The notes beneath the pieces are model-generated. The model was not told the origin of the DNA and made no database searches. It saw only the letters and a list, made by a program, of their open reading frames with translations. A program made the position numbers and the translations under genes. From JABAQJ01 sp046327745 (GTDB taxonomy: Bacteria; Gemmatimonadota; Gemmatimonadetes; Gemmatimonadales; Gemmatimonadaceae): a DNA stretch of 64,000 nt. Positions within the stretch are counted from its first letter, which is position 1. Each line of letters opens with the position of its first letter. Positions 55,032 through 63,794 of this stretch are shown here, piece after piece. The DNA lies in the NCBI GenBank assembly GCA_046327745.1, contig JAXLXV010000013.1, positions 62,001 to 126,000 on the forward strand, in the 5' to 3' direction.

Positions 55032-55948
55032 TCCGCCAGCTCCTCTTCGAACGCGACCAAGCGTCGGAATTCTTCGAGTCGTCGCGCAATGTCCACGCGT
55101 TGTAGCTCCATCAGTCGGTCGATCGAGAACTTCTCCACCGCAAAGGATCCCATCGTGGATCCGTAGACCACGGCACGTCGCATCGCCTGCTCATCGGTGC
55201 GCCCGGTGCGGGCCAGGTAGCCAATGAACCCACCGGCAAAGGAATCACCGGCACCCGTCGGGTCAAACACGTCCTCCAACGGATAAGCTGGCGCAAAGAA
55301 CACCGAGTGCGGGCCGAACATGTACGCCCCGTGCTCTCCCTTCTTGATCACAACGTGTGACGGGCCGCGATCATGAATCCACTTGGCGGCCTTGACGAGG
55401 TTGGCGTGCTCCGTCAGCTGACGGGCCTCTCCGTCATTCAGCAGCAACACGTCTACGTACTTCAGCAATTCGAGCAGCTCGTTGCGCCGGCTCTCGATCC
55501 AGAAGTTCATGGTATCGCAGGCCACCAGCTTTGGCTTGTCGACCTGCTGGAGCACATCCAGCTGCAACCGTGGATCGATGTTGGCCAGAAACACGAAGGG
55601 GGCCCGTCGGAACTGGGGCGGGATCTTTGGCCGGAAGTTGGAGAAGACGCCGAGACGGGTTTCCAGGGTCTCGGCGGCATTGAGGTCATGGCGGTATCGC
55701 CCGCGCCACCGGAACGACTCACCTTCGGCGCGCTCCAGGCCCGCCAGATCGACCTCCCTGGCACGAAGTGGTTCCAGTCGTTCGATGGGATAGTCGGTCC
55801 CGACGACTCCAACCAGCTGCACCGGAGCAAAGTGCGACGCGGAAGCTGAAAAGAAGGTCCCCGATCCGCCCAGCACTTCGTCGGCGCGACCGAATGGCGT
55901 CTCGACGGAGTCGAGGGCCACGGAACCTACGACAAGAACGTGCGTCAT
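55028..55948 (-). CDS. PfkB-family carbohydrate or nucleoside kinase
   Basis: 306 residues from the ATG at 55948; the open frame reaching upstream is not protein-like. The PfkB signature DPTGAGDSFAGGFIGYLART is near residue 240 and gives the catalytic aspartate. The N-terminal GSVALDSVETPFG and LGGSGTFFSASAS fit an adenosine- or ribose-type kinase. The substrate is not certain. It heads the run with purM, to which it is coupled by a 4-base overlap. Confidence 0.88.
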   Translation of the reverse strand: MTHVLVVGSVALDSVETPFGRADEVLGGSGTFFSASASHFAPVQLVGVVGTDYPIERLEPLRAREVDLAGLERAEGESFRWRGRYRHDLNAAETLETRLGVFSNFRPKIPPQFRRAPFVFLANIDPRLQLDVLQQVDKPKLVACDTMNFWIESRRNELLELLKYVDVLLLNDGEARQLTEHANLVKAAKWIHDRGPSHVVIKKGEHGAYMFGPHSVFFAPAYPLEDVFDPTGAGDSFAGGFIGYLARTGRTDEQAMRRAVVYGSTMGSFAVEKFSIDRLMELQRVDIARRLEEFRRLVAFEEELAE

Positions 55949-56024
55949 GACTCGTGAGTGGCAGATGGCGAAGGCAGCGGATAACGCATGAACACGCTCC
56001 GCGTTTGCGGCTGACGGACGGGAC

Positions 56025-57671
56025 TCACATGCGCTCCGGTGCTGAAATGCCCAGCACAGCGAGTCCATTGCGAATGACGACCTGTGCCGCGCGCGCGAGC
56101 AGGAGTCGCGCCTCGCGCACCCCCGTCGGGGCTTCGAGTACCCGCACCTTGTGATACCAGTTGTGAGCCAACCGAGCCGTATCAAGAAGGTACGCGGCGA
56201 CGCGATGCGGCTCGCGGCTGGCGGCCGCGCCGGATAAGAGCCGGGGATAGTCCAGCAGTGCCTGCGACAGCTCGCGCTCGGACTCCTCCGTCAGCTGCGA
56301 CAGGTCCGTGGCGCGTGCATCCAGCGTGGCCGGATCGACGCCACCGACCCGGAAGATGCCGCACATCCGGGCATGGGCCATCTGGATATAATACACGGGA
56401 TTTTCTTCGGACTGCGAGCGCGCCAGGTCCACATCGAAGATCAGCTGTGAATCGGCTTTCCGCATGAGGAAGAAATAGCGGACCGCGTCGCGCCCGACTT
56501 CGTCCACCAGGTCGCGCACCGTCACGTACGATCCGGCGCGCTTGGAGATCTTCACCTCCTCGCCACCACGTGTAACGGTCACCATCTGGTGCAAGGCGTA
56601 CTCGGGATAGCCCTGCGGAATGCCCATGTCCAACGCCTGCAACCCGGCGCGCACTCGCACCACCGTGGAATGGTGATCCGCGCCCTGCACGTTGATGCTG
56701 TGGTGAAAACCGCGCCGCCACTTGGTGATGTGGTAGGCAACGTCAGGCACGAAGTACGTGTAGGTGCCATCCGACTTTCGCATGACGCGGTCCTTGTCGT
56801 CGCCGAAGTCGGTGGTGCGCAACCACAAGGCCCCGTCCTTCTCGAACGTGTGTCCGGCATCGCGGAGCATGCGTACCGTCTCTTCGACCATGCCGTCGTC
56901 GTACAGCGACGACTCCAGGTAGTACTTGTCGAAGCGCACGCCGAAGGCCTGCATGTCCAGGTCCTGCTCCTTGCGCAACTCGGCGACCGCAAAGCGTCGG
57001 ATGGCGTCGAGATCGGTGCCGTCAGGATCGGCGGGATGCGCGCCCACATAGCGCTCGGCGATTTCCTTGATGTACTCGCCATGGTATCCCCCTTCGGGGA
57101 TTTCCAGAACGCCGCGGCGCAATTCGACGACGCGCGCCTGAACGCTGCGCGCCAGATTTCCGATCTGGACACCGCCATCGTTGTAATAGAACTCGCGGGT
57201 AACGCGATACCCGATTGCCTCCAGCAAGGAAGAGATCGCGTCGCCTAACGCCGCCTGACGTCCGTGGCCCACATGTAACGGGCCCGTGGGGTTGGCCGAG
57301 ACGAATTCCACATTGAATGCCTCGCCCTTCCCTTCATCGGTGCCTCCGTACGCGGCGTCGCGCGCGATCACGTCGACCAGTCCCTGGAAGGCCGCCGCGG
57401 CGTTCAACCGGAAGTTGATGAACCCAGCGCCGGCCACGCTTGCCTCACTCACTCCGGCCGTGGCCAGATCCATCGACGCGATCAGGTCGCGCGCAATATC
57501 CTGTGGTTTCCGTCGCAGCTGACGAGCGAGCGCCATGGCCAGGTTCGTCGTCCAATCGCCGAAGGCGGGGTCGCGCGGTCGTTCAACGACGACTCCAGCG
57601 ACGTCGGCCGCGCCCAGCCGCTGCGCCGCGGCGGAAAGCTCGGCTCGCAACACATCTTCTGGCCCCATCAC
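56025..57671 (-). CDS. argS: Arginyl-tRNA synthetase
   Basis: 548 residues. The class I motif is HVGHGR within SANPTGPLHVGHGRQAALGD (about residue 125), and EVKISKRAGSYV (about 385) stands in for KMSKS. The C-terminal domain ends VIRNGLAVLGISAPERM. It charges tRNA-Arg. It overlaps fmdB upstream, and 76 bases separate it from the PfkB gene. The heptamer at 57244 lies in it as Ala-Leu-Gly. Confidence 0.96.
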   Translation of the reverse strand: MMGPEDVLRAELSAAAQRLGAADVAGVVVERPRDPAFGDWTTNLAMALARQLRRKPQDIARDLIASMDLATAGVSEASVAGAGFINFRLNAAAAFQGLVDVIARDAAYGGTDEGKGEAFNVEFVSANPTGPLHVGHGRQAALGDAISSLLEAIGYRVTREFYYNDGGVQIGNLARSVQARVVELRRGVLEIPEGGYHGEYIKEIAERYVGAHPADPDGTDLDAIRRFAVAELRKEQDLDMQAFGVRFDKYYLESSLYDDGMVEETVRMLRDAGHTFEKDGALWLRTTDFGDDKDRVMRKSDGTYTYFVPDVAYHITKWRRGFHHSINVQGADHHSTVVRVRAGLQALDMGIPQGYPEYALHQMVTVTRGGEEVKISKRAGSYVTVRDLVDEVGRDAVRYFFLMRKADSQLIFDVDLARSQSEENPVYYIQMAHARMCGIFRVGGVDPATLDARATDLSQLTEESERELSQALLDYPRLLSGAAASREPHRVAAYLLDTARLAHNWYHKVRVLEAPTGVREARLLLARAAQVVIRNGLAVLGISAPERM

Positions 57672-57988
57672 TCGCTGCTAGTCGAGGGTGGTGGAGTCGG
57701 GCTGGCGGGTTTGGCCGCCTCTGACTTTTTGTCCGCCGAACCGCTCGAACCGGAATCGCCGCCCTCGCTCTTCGGCGGCGGCGCCTTCAGATCCTTCTTC
57801 CCGTCTTTCCCGTAATCGGTGATGTAGAAGCCGGAGCCCTTGAACACCAAGCCGGCGCCACCTGAAACCTTCCGCGTTCCCACCTTCCCGCAGACCGGAC
57901 ACGGCATTTCGGCCTGGGCCGCCGAGATGCTGCGAAAGAAGTGGTCGAACTCGTGCCCCTCGGGGCATCGGTATTCATACGTCGGCAT
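57668..57988 (-). CDS. FmdB-family zinc ribbon protein
   Basis: 106 residues. MPTYEYRCPEGHEF begins the FmdB ribbon, with CPVC about 23 residues later completing the site and KVSGGAGLVFKGSGFYITDY closing the domain. The last 40 residues are a disordered Ser/Pro/Lys-rich tail. Function is unknown; it may act in regulation. It overlaps argS by 4 bases. Confidence 0.88.
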   Translation of the reverse strand: MPTYEYRCPEGHEFDHFFRSISAAQAEMPCPVCGKVGTRKVSGGAGLVFKGSGFYITDYGKDGKKDLKAPPPKSEGGDSGSSGSADKKSEAAKPASPTPPPSTSSE

Positions 57989-58123
57989 TGCGGTCTGATT
58001 CGGGAAGTAACGCCATGAAAATTAGCCGTGCGCGGAAAGCGCCTCAAGCGAAGAGGTTACGACGTTCCGGACCCACACCGCGCCTCGGGCTCCCAAGCGG
58101 CAGGCAAACCCGGGCCGCGTACG

Positions 58124-59737
58124 TTATCCCTGCGGACGGTAGGTCCCCCAGACCGCACGCAGGCAATCGGAGATTTCTCCCACCGACGCACGGGCGCGAA
58201 CAGCATCTTCGATCCGTTCCACCAGCCCAAGACGGGCGTGCTCGGGCGCCCCGTCGGCGAACGGTGCGGCGGCCATGCGTAATGCGTCGAGCGCTTCCTT
58301 TACAGCCACCGCGTCCCGGCGTCCTTTCACCGCACGCAGCCGCTCGACCTGCTCCGCTTCCAAGCGGGAATAGTCAGGCGATGGAATGATCGGGATGGGA
58401 CTTCCGTCATCGAATCGGTTCACACCCACCACGGTGGTCTCGCCGGACTCCACCCGCAGCTGATAGGCGTAGGCACTCTTGGCGATCTCTTCTTGAAAGA
58501 ACCCTTGGGCGATCGCCTTTGCAGCCCCGCCCAGCACGTCCACCCGCGTGAGTAACTCGGTGGCGCGTTGCTCGATCTCGGTCGTCAGCGATTCTACGTA
58601 GTAGCTGCCGGCCAATGGGTCCACGGTGCTCGCCACCCCCGATTCATAGGCGACGATCTGTTGGGTCCGGAGCGCCAGGGTGGCGGCATCCGCCGTGGGG
58701 AGTGCCAATGCCTCATCGTATCCGTTGGTGTGCAAGGACTGCGTTCCACCTAACGTTGCGGCAATCGCCTGCATCGCGACACGCACCACGTTGTTCAACG
58801 GTTGCTGGGCCGTCAGCGTCACCCCGCCGGTCTGGGTATGGAATCGCATGCGGCACGACGCATCGTTGGCCTGAAAGCGATCGCGCATGATGCGCGCGTA
58901 CAAGCGCCGTGCAGCCCGGAACTTGGCCACCTCCTCGAACAGGTCGCTGTGCGACGCGAAGAAGAACGACAAGCGCGGGGCGAACGCGTCCACGGCCAAC
59001 CCCGCCGCCATCGCCTGCGTCACGTACTCGATGGTGTTGGCGAAGGTGAAGGCGACCTCCTGAACCGCCGTTGCTCCTGCTTCGCGGATGTGGTAGCCCG
59101 AAATGGAGATCGGATTCCAGTTCGGCACCTCGGTGGCGCAATAGCGAAACAACTCGGCGATCAACCGCAGGGATGGGCCTGGCGGATAGATGTAGGTGCC
59201 GCGCGCGACGTACTCCTTCAGGATGTCGTTCTGGATCGTGCCGTTGAGCGCTGATCGGTGGATGCCGCGCTCCTCCGCGACCACGATGTACATCGCCAGC
59301 AGGATCGCCGCCGTCGCGTTGATCGTCATGGACGTCGACACGCGATCCAAGGGAATCTGGTCGAAAAGCGCATGCAGGTCGTCCACGGTGTCGATTGCGA
59401 CGCCCACACGTCCGACCTCGCCCAGCGCCAGAGGAGAGTCGGAATCGATCCCCATCTGCGTCGGCAGGTCGAACGCAACCGACAACCCCGTTTGCCCGGC
59501 GTCCAGCAGGTGCCGGAAGCGGGCGTTGGTTTCGGCCGCCGTGCCAAAGCCCGCGTACTGCCGCATGGTCCACAGGCGGCCGCGGTACATGGAGGGCTGG
59601 ACACCGCGTGTAAACGGATACGCGCCCGGCTCGCCCAGGTCTCTGGCGTAGTCCAATGTCGTCAGGTCCGCTGGGCGATACGCCTCACGCACCGGAATGC
59701 CAGATGGCGAGAGTCGTGATTCAGGTCCCTTACTCAT
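58124..59737 (-). CDS. Methylmalonyl-CoA mutase large subunit
   Basis: 537 residues from the ATG at 59737. TMRQYAGFGTA near residue 58 has the Tyr seen in methylmalonyl-CoA mutase rather than the Phe of isobutyryl-CoA mutase. WNPISISGYHIREAG and TYIYPPGPS are typical. The B12-binding domain is missing, so a separate small subunit must exist elsewhere. It converts methylmalonyl- to succinyl-CoA for propionate metabolism. An extra 14 residues upstream are possible but unsupported. Confidence 0.85.
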   Translation of the reverse strand: MSKGPESRLSPSGIPVREAYRPADLTTLDYARDLGEPGAYPFTRGVQPSMYRGRLWTMRQYAGFGTAAETNARFRHLLDAGQTGLSVAFDLPTQMGIDSDSPLALGEVGRVGVAIDTVDDLHALFDQIPLDRVSTSMTINATAAILLAMYIVVAEERGIHRSALNGTIQNDILKEYVARGTYIYPPGPSLRLIAELFRYCATEVPNWNPISISGYHIREAGATAVQEVAFTFANTIEYVTQAMAAGLAVDAFAPRLSFFFASHSDLFEEVAKFRAARRLYARIMRDRFQANDASCRMRFHTQTGGVTLTAQQPLNNVVRVAMQAIAATLGGTQSLHTNGYDEALALPTADAATLALRTQQIVAYESGVASTVDPLAGSYYVESLTTEIEQRATELLTRVDVLGGAAKAIAQGFFQEEIAKSAYAYQLRVESGETTVVGVNRFDDGSPIPIIPSPDYSRLEAEQVERLRAVKGRRDAVAVKEALDALRMAAAPFADGAPEHARLGLVERIEDAVRARASVGEISDCLRAVWGTYRPQG

Positions 59738-59795
59738 GCGACAAAGATACTCCGATCCTTGCGCCCGCGTGCGAGCCAAAGTCTCGAAGACGCAA

Positions 59796-59827
59796 ACGGC
59801 CGGTTAGGACGTTGCCTAACCGGCCGT
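59796..59827 (-). terminator. Terminator after fbp built from two inverted copies of the CCTAAC motif
   Basis: ACGGCCGGTTAGG pairs over 13 bp with CCTAACCGGCCGT around the loop ACGTTG. On the minus strand it is followed by TTGCGTCTT. It sits about 50 bases past the fbp stop. The stem contains GTTAGG and CCTAAC, an inverted pair of the window-wide motif. Confidence 0.8.
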
Positions 59828-59876
59828 GCGAGAACTGAGCGCGCCGCCCGCCCACCCGGGCGACACACCAGGCGCG

Positions 59877-60902
59877 CTAACCGACGCCAACCAGTTGTGC
59901 CGCTAGCATCTGCCGAGCCGTTTCGATGTCGTCGCGGCTGCCGATGTAAATCGGCGAACGCTGATGCAGCTCGCCGGGCTGTACTTCCAGGATATCCTGC
60001 GTCCCGTCGATGGCCGCGCCGCCAGCCTCTTTGCAGATGAAGGCAAGTGGATTGCACTCGTAGAGCAGCCGCAGTTTGCCGCGCGGGCTTTGCTTGTTGG
60101 CTGGGTACGCAAACACTCCACCGCCTAACAAGTTGCGATGGAAGTCCGCGACCATGCTCCCGACGTATCGCACGTTCATGGCCTTCTGCATCCCATCCAG
60201 CCCACGATACCGACGCATGAGCGCTTTCACGTTCTCGTCCCAATACTGCTCGTAGGAGTCGTTCACCGAGAGATATCGGCCGCGGGCCGGAATCTTGATG
60301 TCCGGATGCGAGAGCAAGAACTCGCCGATCGACGGATCCAGCGTGAAGCCGTGGACACCCTGGCCCGCTGTGTACACCAGCATCGTGCTGGAGCCGTAGA
60401 TGATGTACCCGGCCGCCACCTGACGACGGCCCGGCTGCAACATGTCTTCCATTTCCCCGCGCGAACCACGCGTGATCTTCTTCATGATCGAGAAGATCGT
60501 GCCGACCGGAACGTTCACGTCGATGTTGGACGAGCCATCTAGCGGGTCGAACAACAGTACGTAGTTACCGCACTTGAACTGCTCGGGAATGGGAATGATG
60601 TCCGGCTCTTCCTCGCTCGCCATCGCGCACAGTCGCCCGGTATGATCCATCGCCTTGATGATGGTCTCATTGGCGAAGACGTCGAGTTTCTGCTGCATTT
60701 CACCTTGGACGTTCTCGCTGCCCAAGGCACCGAGGATGTCCGCCAGGCCAGCGCTGCGCACCTTGTTGGCGATCATCTTGGCGGCCAGCGCGATGTCGTA
60801 CAGAATGGCGGAGAGCTGTCCCGTGGCCTCGGGGAACATCTTCTCCTGCTCGATGATGAATCGCTCGATGGTGACGACCGACGTCGCCGTATTCTTTACC
60901 AC
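59877..60902 (-). CDS. fbp: Fructose-1,6-bisphosphatase class I
   Basis: 341 residues from the GTG at 60902, supported by a GAGGA site about 10 bases upstream. The longer open frame includes sequence from the neighbouring gene. It removes the 1-phosphate in gluconeogenesis. DPLDGSSNIDVNVPVGTIF near residue 116 is the metal site. GKLRLLYECNPLAFICKEAGG and RSPIYIGSRDDIE complete the family. One base separates it from the upstream metallopeptidase-like stop. Confidence 0.95.
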   Translation of the reverse strand: MVKNTATSVVTIERFIIEQEKMFPEATGQLSAILYDIALAAKMIANKVRSAGLADILGALGSENVQGEMQQKLDVFANETIIKAMDHTGRLCAMASEEEPDIIPIPEQFKCGNYVLLFDPLDGSSNIDVNVPVGTIFSIMKKITRGSRGEMEDMLQPGRRQVAAGYIIYGSSTMLVYTAGQGVHGFTLDPSIGEFLLSHPDIKIPARGRYLSVNDSYEQYWDENVKALMRRYRGLDGMQKAMNVRYVGSMVADFHRNLLGGGVFAYPANKQSPRGKLRLLYECNPLAFICKEAGGAAIDGTQDILEVQPGELHQRSPIYIGSRDDIETARQMLAAQLVGVG

Positions 60903-60903
60903 G

Positions 60904-61302
60904 CTAGGCGTCCTCGCGTAGGGGTTGATGTCCTGCGCCGCGAATCGAGGCAGTGGCGAATTGCCTCGCTTCAACCTCAAATCGATTCGCCAGATACCCC
61001 CGGCGGATCGATTCCCAGATGTAGCGGACAGGGAATATCGGGACCGACACAAACTGCTGGACGTGGCAGAGCTCGTGCAAGAGTAGTTCCTCAGTCTCCC
61101 GAACCTCGTCGCCAAGCCAGACTGTGCGCCAAAGCGTGATAGCGGCGACAGTTCGACTTCCCAAGCACCATCCGCCCACCCGCGGCGGAAGTCCGCCTCG
61201 GCGCCAGCGCACGCCCTCAAGCTCTGGGTATCGCGCTACCATCTGCGGCGACAGTCGCATGGGACTGCCTAGCAAGCCGTGCCACAGGTCGAGAGCGGCC
61301 AT
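60904..61302 (-). CDS. Small HELCH-motif metallopeptidase-like protein
   Basis: 132 residues from the ATG at 61302, which has GGAG 6 bases upstream and lies 34 bases inside comEC; the ATG at 61260 is an alternative. LLLHELCHVQQF gives an HExxH zinc site, and FEVEARQF supplies a third acidic residue. The pattern resembles DUF4157-like minimal peptidase domains. It has no signal peptide. Catalytic competence is plausible but unproven. Sandwiched between comEC and fbp. Confidence 0.65.
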   Translation of the reverse strand: MAALDLWHGLLGSPMRLSPQMVARYPELEGVRWRRGGLPPRVGGWCLGSRTVAAITLWRTVWLGDEVRETEELLLHELCHVQQFVSVPIFPVRYIWESIRRGYLANRFEVEARQFATASIRGAGHQPLREDA

Positions 61303-63482
61303 GTGTCTCCGTGAGCCGAGATCCAAACACGATCCCCGTCCGTTCGCACGACCACCGTGCCGTCGTAGTCCGTGCGCAACACTTCAATCTGGCGTTCGTC
61401 GAAGCGCTGCAACACCTCGCGATTGGGGTGCCCATAACGATTGTGCGTTCCCACGGAAATCAGGGCGAGTCGTGGGCCTACGGCATCTAGAAATGCGTCA
61501 CTCGAGCTCGTGGATGAGCCGTGATGGCCGACCTTGAGGATATCCGCGCGGAGACTCGACGCATAACGAGCCGTCAACCATCCCACCTCCGCGCGCTCTG
61601 CGTCGCCCGTTAGCAGTATCCGGCGCTCACCAAAACTGACGCGCAAAACCACGCTGGAGGTGTTCGGATCGTCTTGGGACGCCGTCCACGCAGAATCTGG
61701 CGCCAGCACGTCCACACGGACGCCGTCAATCGTTCGGGATAGCCCCGGGAAGACGCGAAGCCAGGAGACCGAGTGGTCGCGGGCGGCCGCCAGGGTCGAC
61801 GCATACGCGGCCCCTCCAAAGACGCGCGCGGCATCCCACATCTCGCTCACACGGACGTCCTGAAGGATCGCGGCGGCGCCCCCCACATGGTCCACGTGCG
61901 GATGCGTGAGTGTAAACACGGCCACGTCTCCGCCGCGCCGGCGCAGGTAGGGAACGACGGTGGCCGCCCCAGCATCGCGACCACCCCAGCTTGGACCCGC
62001 ATCCACAACAATCCAATGTCCTCGCGGCGTGCGGAGGGCCACCGCATCTCCCTGCCCCACGTCCAGCAGATGCAGCTCCAACACGCCATGCGCCGCGGGC
62101 AGCCACGGCGACCAGATGGCCAGGGACAGGCACGACAGGGCAACCACGGCGGCACGAGCCCAAAAGCGCGAGGCACAGGCCACCACGCCAGCCGCAACGG
62201 CGACCGACAGGAACGTTGTGGTGACCGCCGATGGCATCACGGAGATCACTGCGCCCGGCACCTTGGCGCCGAGCGCCGCCACCAAGGTGACCAACTCCAT
62301 CAGCAGTGCGGCTCCGTCGGCCACAACCTGAGCCACCGGTCGGAGCGGCCGAAGCGCCAGGGACAGAAAGAGCGCCGGCTGCAACAGGGCGAAGAGCGGA
62401 GAAACCAGCAGGTTGGTCAGCGGAGCAATCAGCGAGAGTCGGCCAAATGCGCCAACGACGACGGGTGCCGTCACCGCCGTCGCCACCACGGTCGTCGCCG
62501 CCTCGCGGCCCAAGCCGCCAAGCCAGCCACCGCGCGCGAAAGACAGTCGCTTCAGCAACCGACCGCTCGCGAGCAACGCAGCCATACCAGCCACCGACAG
62601 CTGGTAACCAAGACTCACTATCTCGCGGGGATCCAGCAGGGGCAACAGGCCGCCGAGGGACCACGCCGCCCAATCGGAGGTGGGTCGCTGTCGGAGCTGG
62701 GCAACGCGGGACGCCGCCAGCATGGCGGCCGAGCGCACGGCGGGACTGGGCGCGCCGATCAACAGCACGTACGCCACAATCGCGGCGACGGTCGCCACGT
62801 GCACCCTCCGCCGCGAAAGGCCCGCCATCCCGAACAGCAAGGACACGGCCTCGCCCAGAATCGCGACGTGAAGGCCAGAGACGGAGAGCATGTGCACGAT
62901 CCCAGCATCGGCGAACTGGTCGCGAACATCGCGGTCGATATCCCGATCGTCAGCGATGACCAAGGCGCGCGCGAGCGGAGCGCGTTGGTGATACAACTCG
63001 TCGATGGTTCGCCCAACCGCTGCACGCCAACTTGCCAACGCCCCCGGCAGCTCAATCACCCGCATCAGCGCGTCATCGTAGACGAGCCCACGATCGGTGA
63101 CCTTCGGCCGCCCTTGAATGCGCACCAAGGCGCCGGCCGGAGCCCCCGGACCATGCGCCGCCACCGCAACGGACGGTCCGCACCAGGTTCCTGCCACCTG
63201 ACCGTATCCGCGCGATTGCGGCGACACCGCAGTTCGCAGCCGGACAAGCACCTGCCCACTCGTTCGTGCGGTGCGGACACACGCGTCATCGGCATGCGTG
63301 CAGAACGACGCGACACCGAGTCCGAAGACCACACCGATTCCTGCGTAGGCCCATCGCGTGCTCGCCTTCACGCCGTAGGCTACCAAGACACCGGCCACCG
63401 TGACGGCGGGCAAGAAGAAGCCGCCGAATCCTAGAAGGAGTCCGGCGGCGACTGATAGATAGGCGAGGGTGATGCTGGGCAC
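61269..63482 (-). CDS. comEC: ComEC/Rec2 DNA-uptake channel
   Basis: 737 residues. About ten membrane helices form the competence domain, with HMLSVSGLHVAILGEAV near residue 196 as the family signature. A metallo-beta-lactamase domain at the C-terminus has THPHVDHVGG near 515. ComEC carries one strand of incoming DNA across the inner membrane during transformation, and the C-terminal domain may be a nuclease. The gene lies 12 bases after comFB. Confidence 0.93.
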   Translation of the reverse strand: MPSITLAYLSVAAGLLLGFGGFFLPAVTVAGVLVAYGVKASTRWAYAGIGVVFGLGVASFCTHADDACVRTARTSGQVLVRLRTAVSPQSRGYGQVAGTWCGPSVAVAAHGPGAPAGALVRIQGRPKVTDRGLVYDDALMRVIELPGALASWRAAVGRTIDELYHQRAPLARALVIADDRDIDRDVRDQFADAGIVHMLSVSGLHVAILGEAVSLLFGMAGLSRRRVHVATVAAIVAYVLLIGAPSPAVRSAAMLAASRVAQLRQRPTSDWAAWSLGGLLPLLDPREIVSLGYQLSVAGMAALLASGRLLKRLSFARGGWLGGLGREAATTVVATAVTAPVVVGAFGRLSLIAPLTNLLVSPLFALLQPALFLSLALRPLRPVAQVVADGAALLMELVTLVAALGAKVPGAVISVMPSAVTTTFLSVAVAAGVVACASRFWARAAVVALSCLSLAIWSPWLPAAHGVLELHLLDVGQGDAVALRTPRGHWIVVDAGPSWGGRDAGAATVVPYLRRRGGDVAVFTLTHPHVDHVGGAAAILQDVRVSEMWDAARVFGGAAYASTLAAARDHSVSWLRVFPGLSRTIDGVRVDVLAPDSAWTASQDDPNTSSVVLRVSFGERRILLTGDAERAEVGWLTARYASSLRADILKVGHHGSSTSSSDAFLDAVGPRLALISVGTHNRYGHPNREVLQRFDERQIEVLRTDYDGTVVVRTDGDRVWISAHGDTWPLSTCGTAC

Positions 63483-63494
63483 GCGCTCTTCTCC

Positions 63495-63794
63495 TTATGG
63501 CGCGCCCCCTCCTGACGTCACAAAGCCGCCGGGACCGTGGCGCGGGTGTGCGTGCACGAGGCGCATGGCCTCCAGCACGAGAACCGCGATCTCGGCGCGT
63601 GCCTGCTCGTGCGACAACGCGACGCGCGTCACCGCCGAACCGACCAACGAGCCCGAGATGTATCTCGGTCGAGCTTTGTTGAGTGTGCGCACAACGACGT
63701 CATCTCGGCATTGCCGACAGGAGCAAAACGTTGCATCCCGCTCGACGAGCTGAGTGACGACATCGAGAACCGATTCTTCGAGCGCGTTCTTCAT
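63495..63794 (-). CDS. ComFB-family late competence protein
   Basis: 99 residues. NALEESVLDVVTQLVERD is the ComFB N-terminus; CSCRQCRDDVVVRTLNKARPRYI carries the paired cysteines and the RDDV segment, and Q-A-R-A-E-I and V-H-A-H-P-R-H close the domain. ComFB relatives in cyanobacteria are reported to bind cyclic dinucleotides. Placed directly upstream of comEC. The 206 bases to the window edge hold no gene I can support. Confidence 0.85.
   Translation of the reverse strand: MKNALEESVLDVVTQLVERDATFCSCRQCRDDVVVRTLNKARPRYISGSLVGSAVTRVALSHEQARAEIAVLVLEAMRLVHAHPRHGPGGFVTSGGGAP

Larger units (their letters stand above)
1440..58755. repeat. Dispersed heptamer CCTAACG / CGTTAGG (extended YRCCTAACG)
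   Basis: Plus-strand CCTAACG starts by my reading at 1440, 2204, 3588, 9507, 15638, 15926, 20462, 21137, 21782, 27240, 27585, 31780, 32889, 34105, 36024, 39522, 42846, 44848, 45261, 48121, 53602, 57244 and 58749. The reverse form CGTTAGG starts at 6986, 18737, 26479, 41826, 50449, 51737 and 54197. That is 30 copies, 23 to 7 by strand. The base before CC is always a purine. In genes on the minus strand it usually reads NCG-TTA-GGY. Counts were done by eye. Confidence 0.8.
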
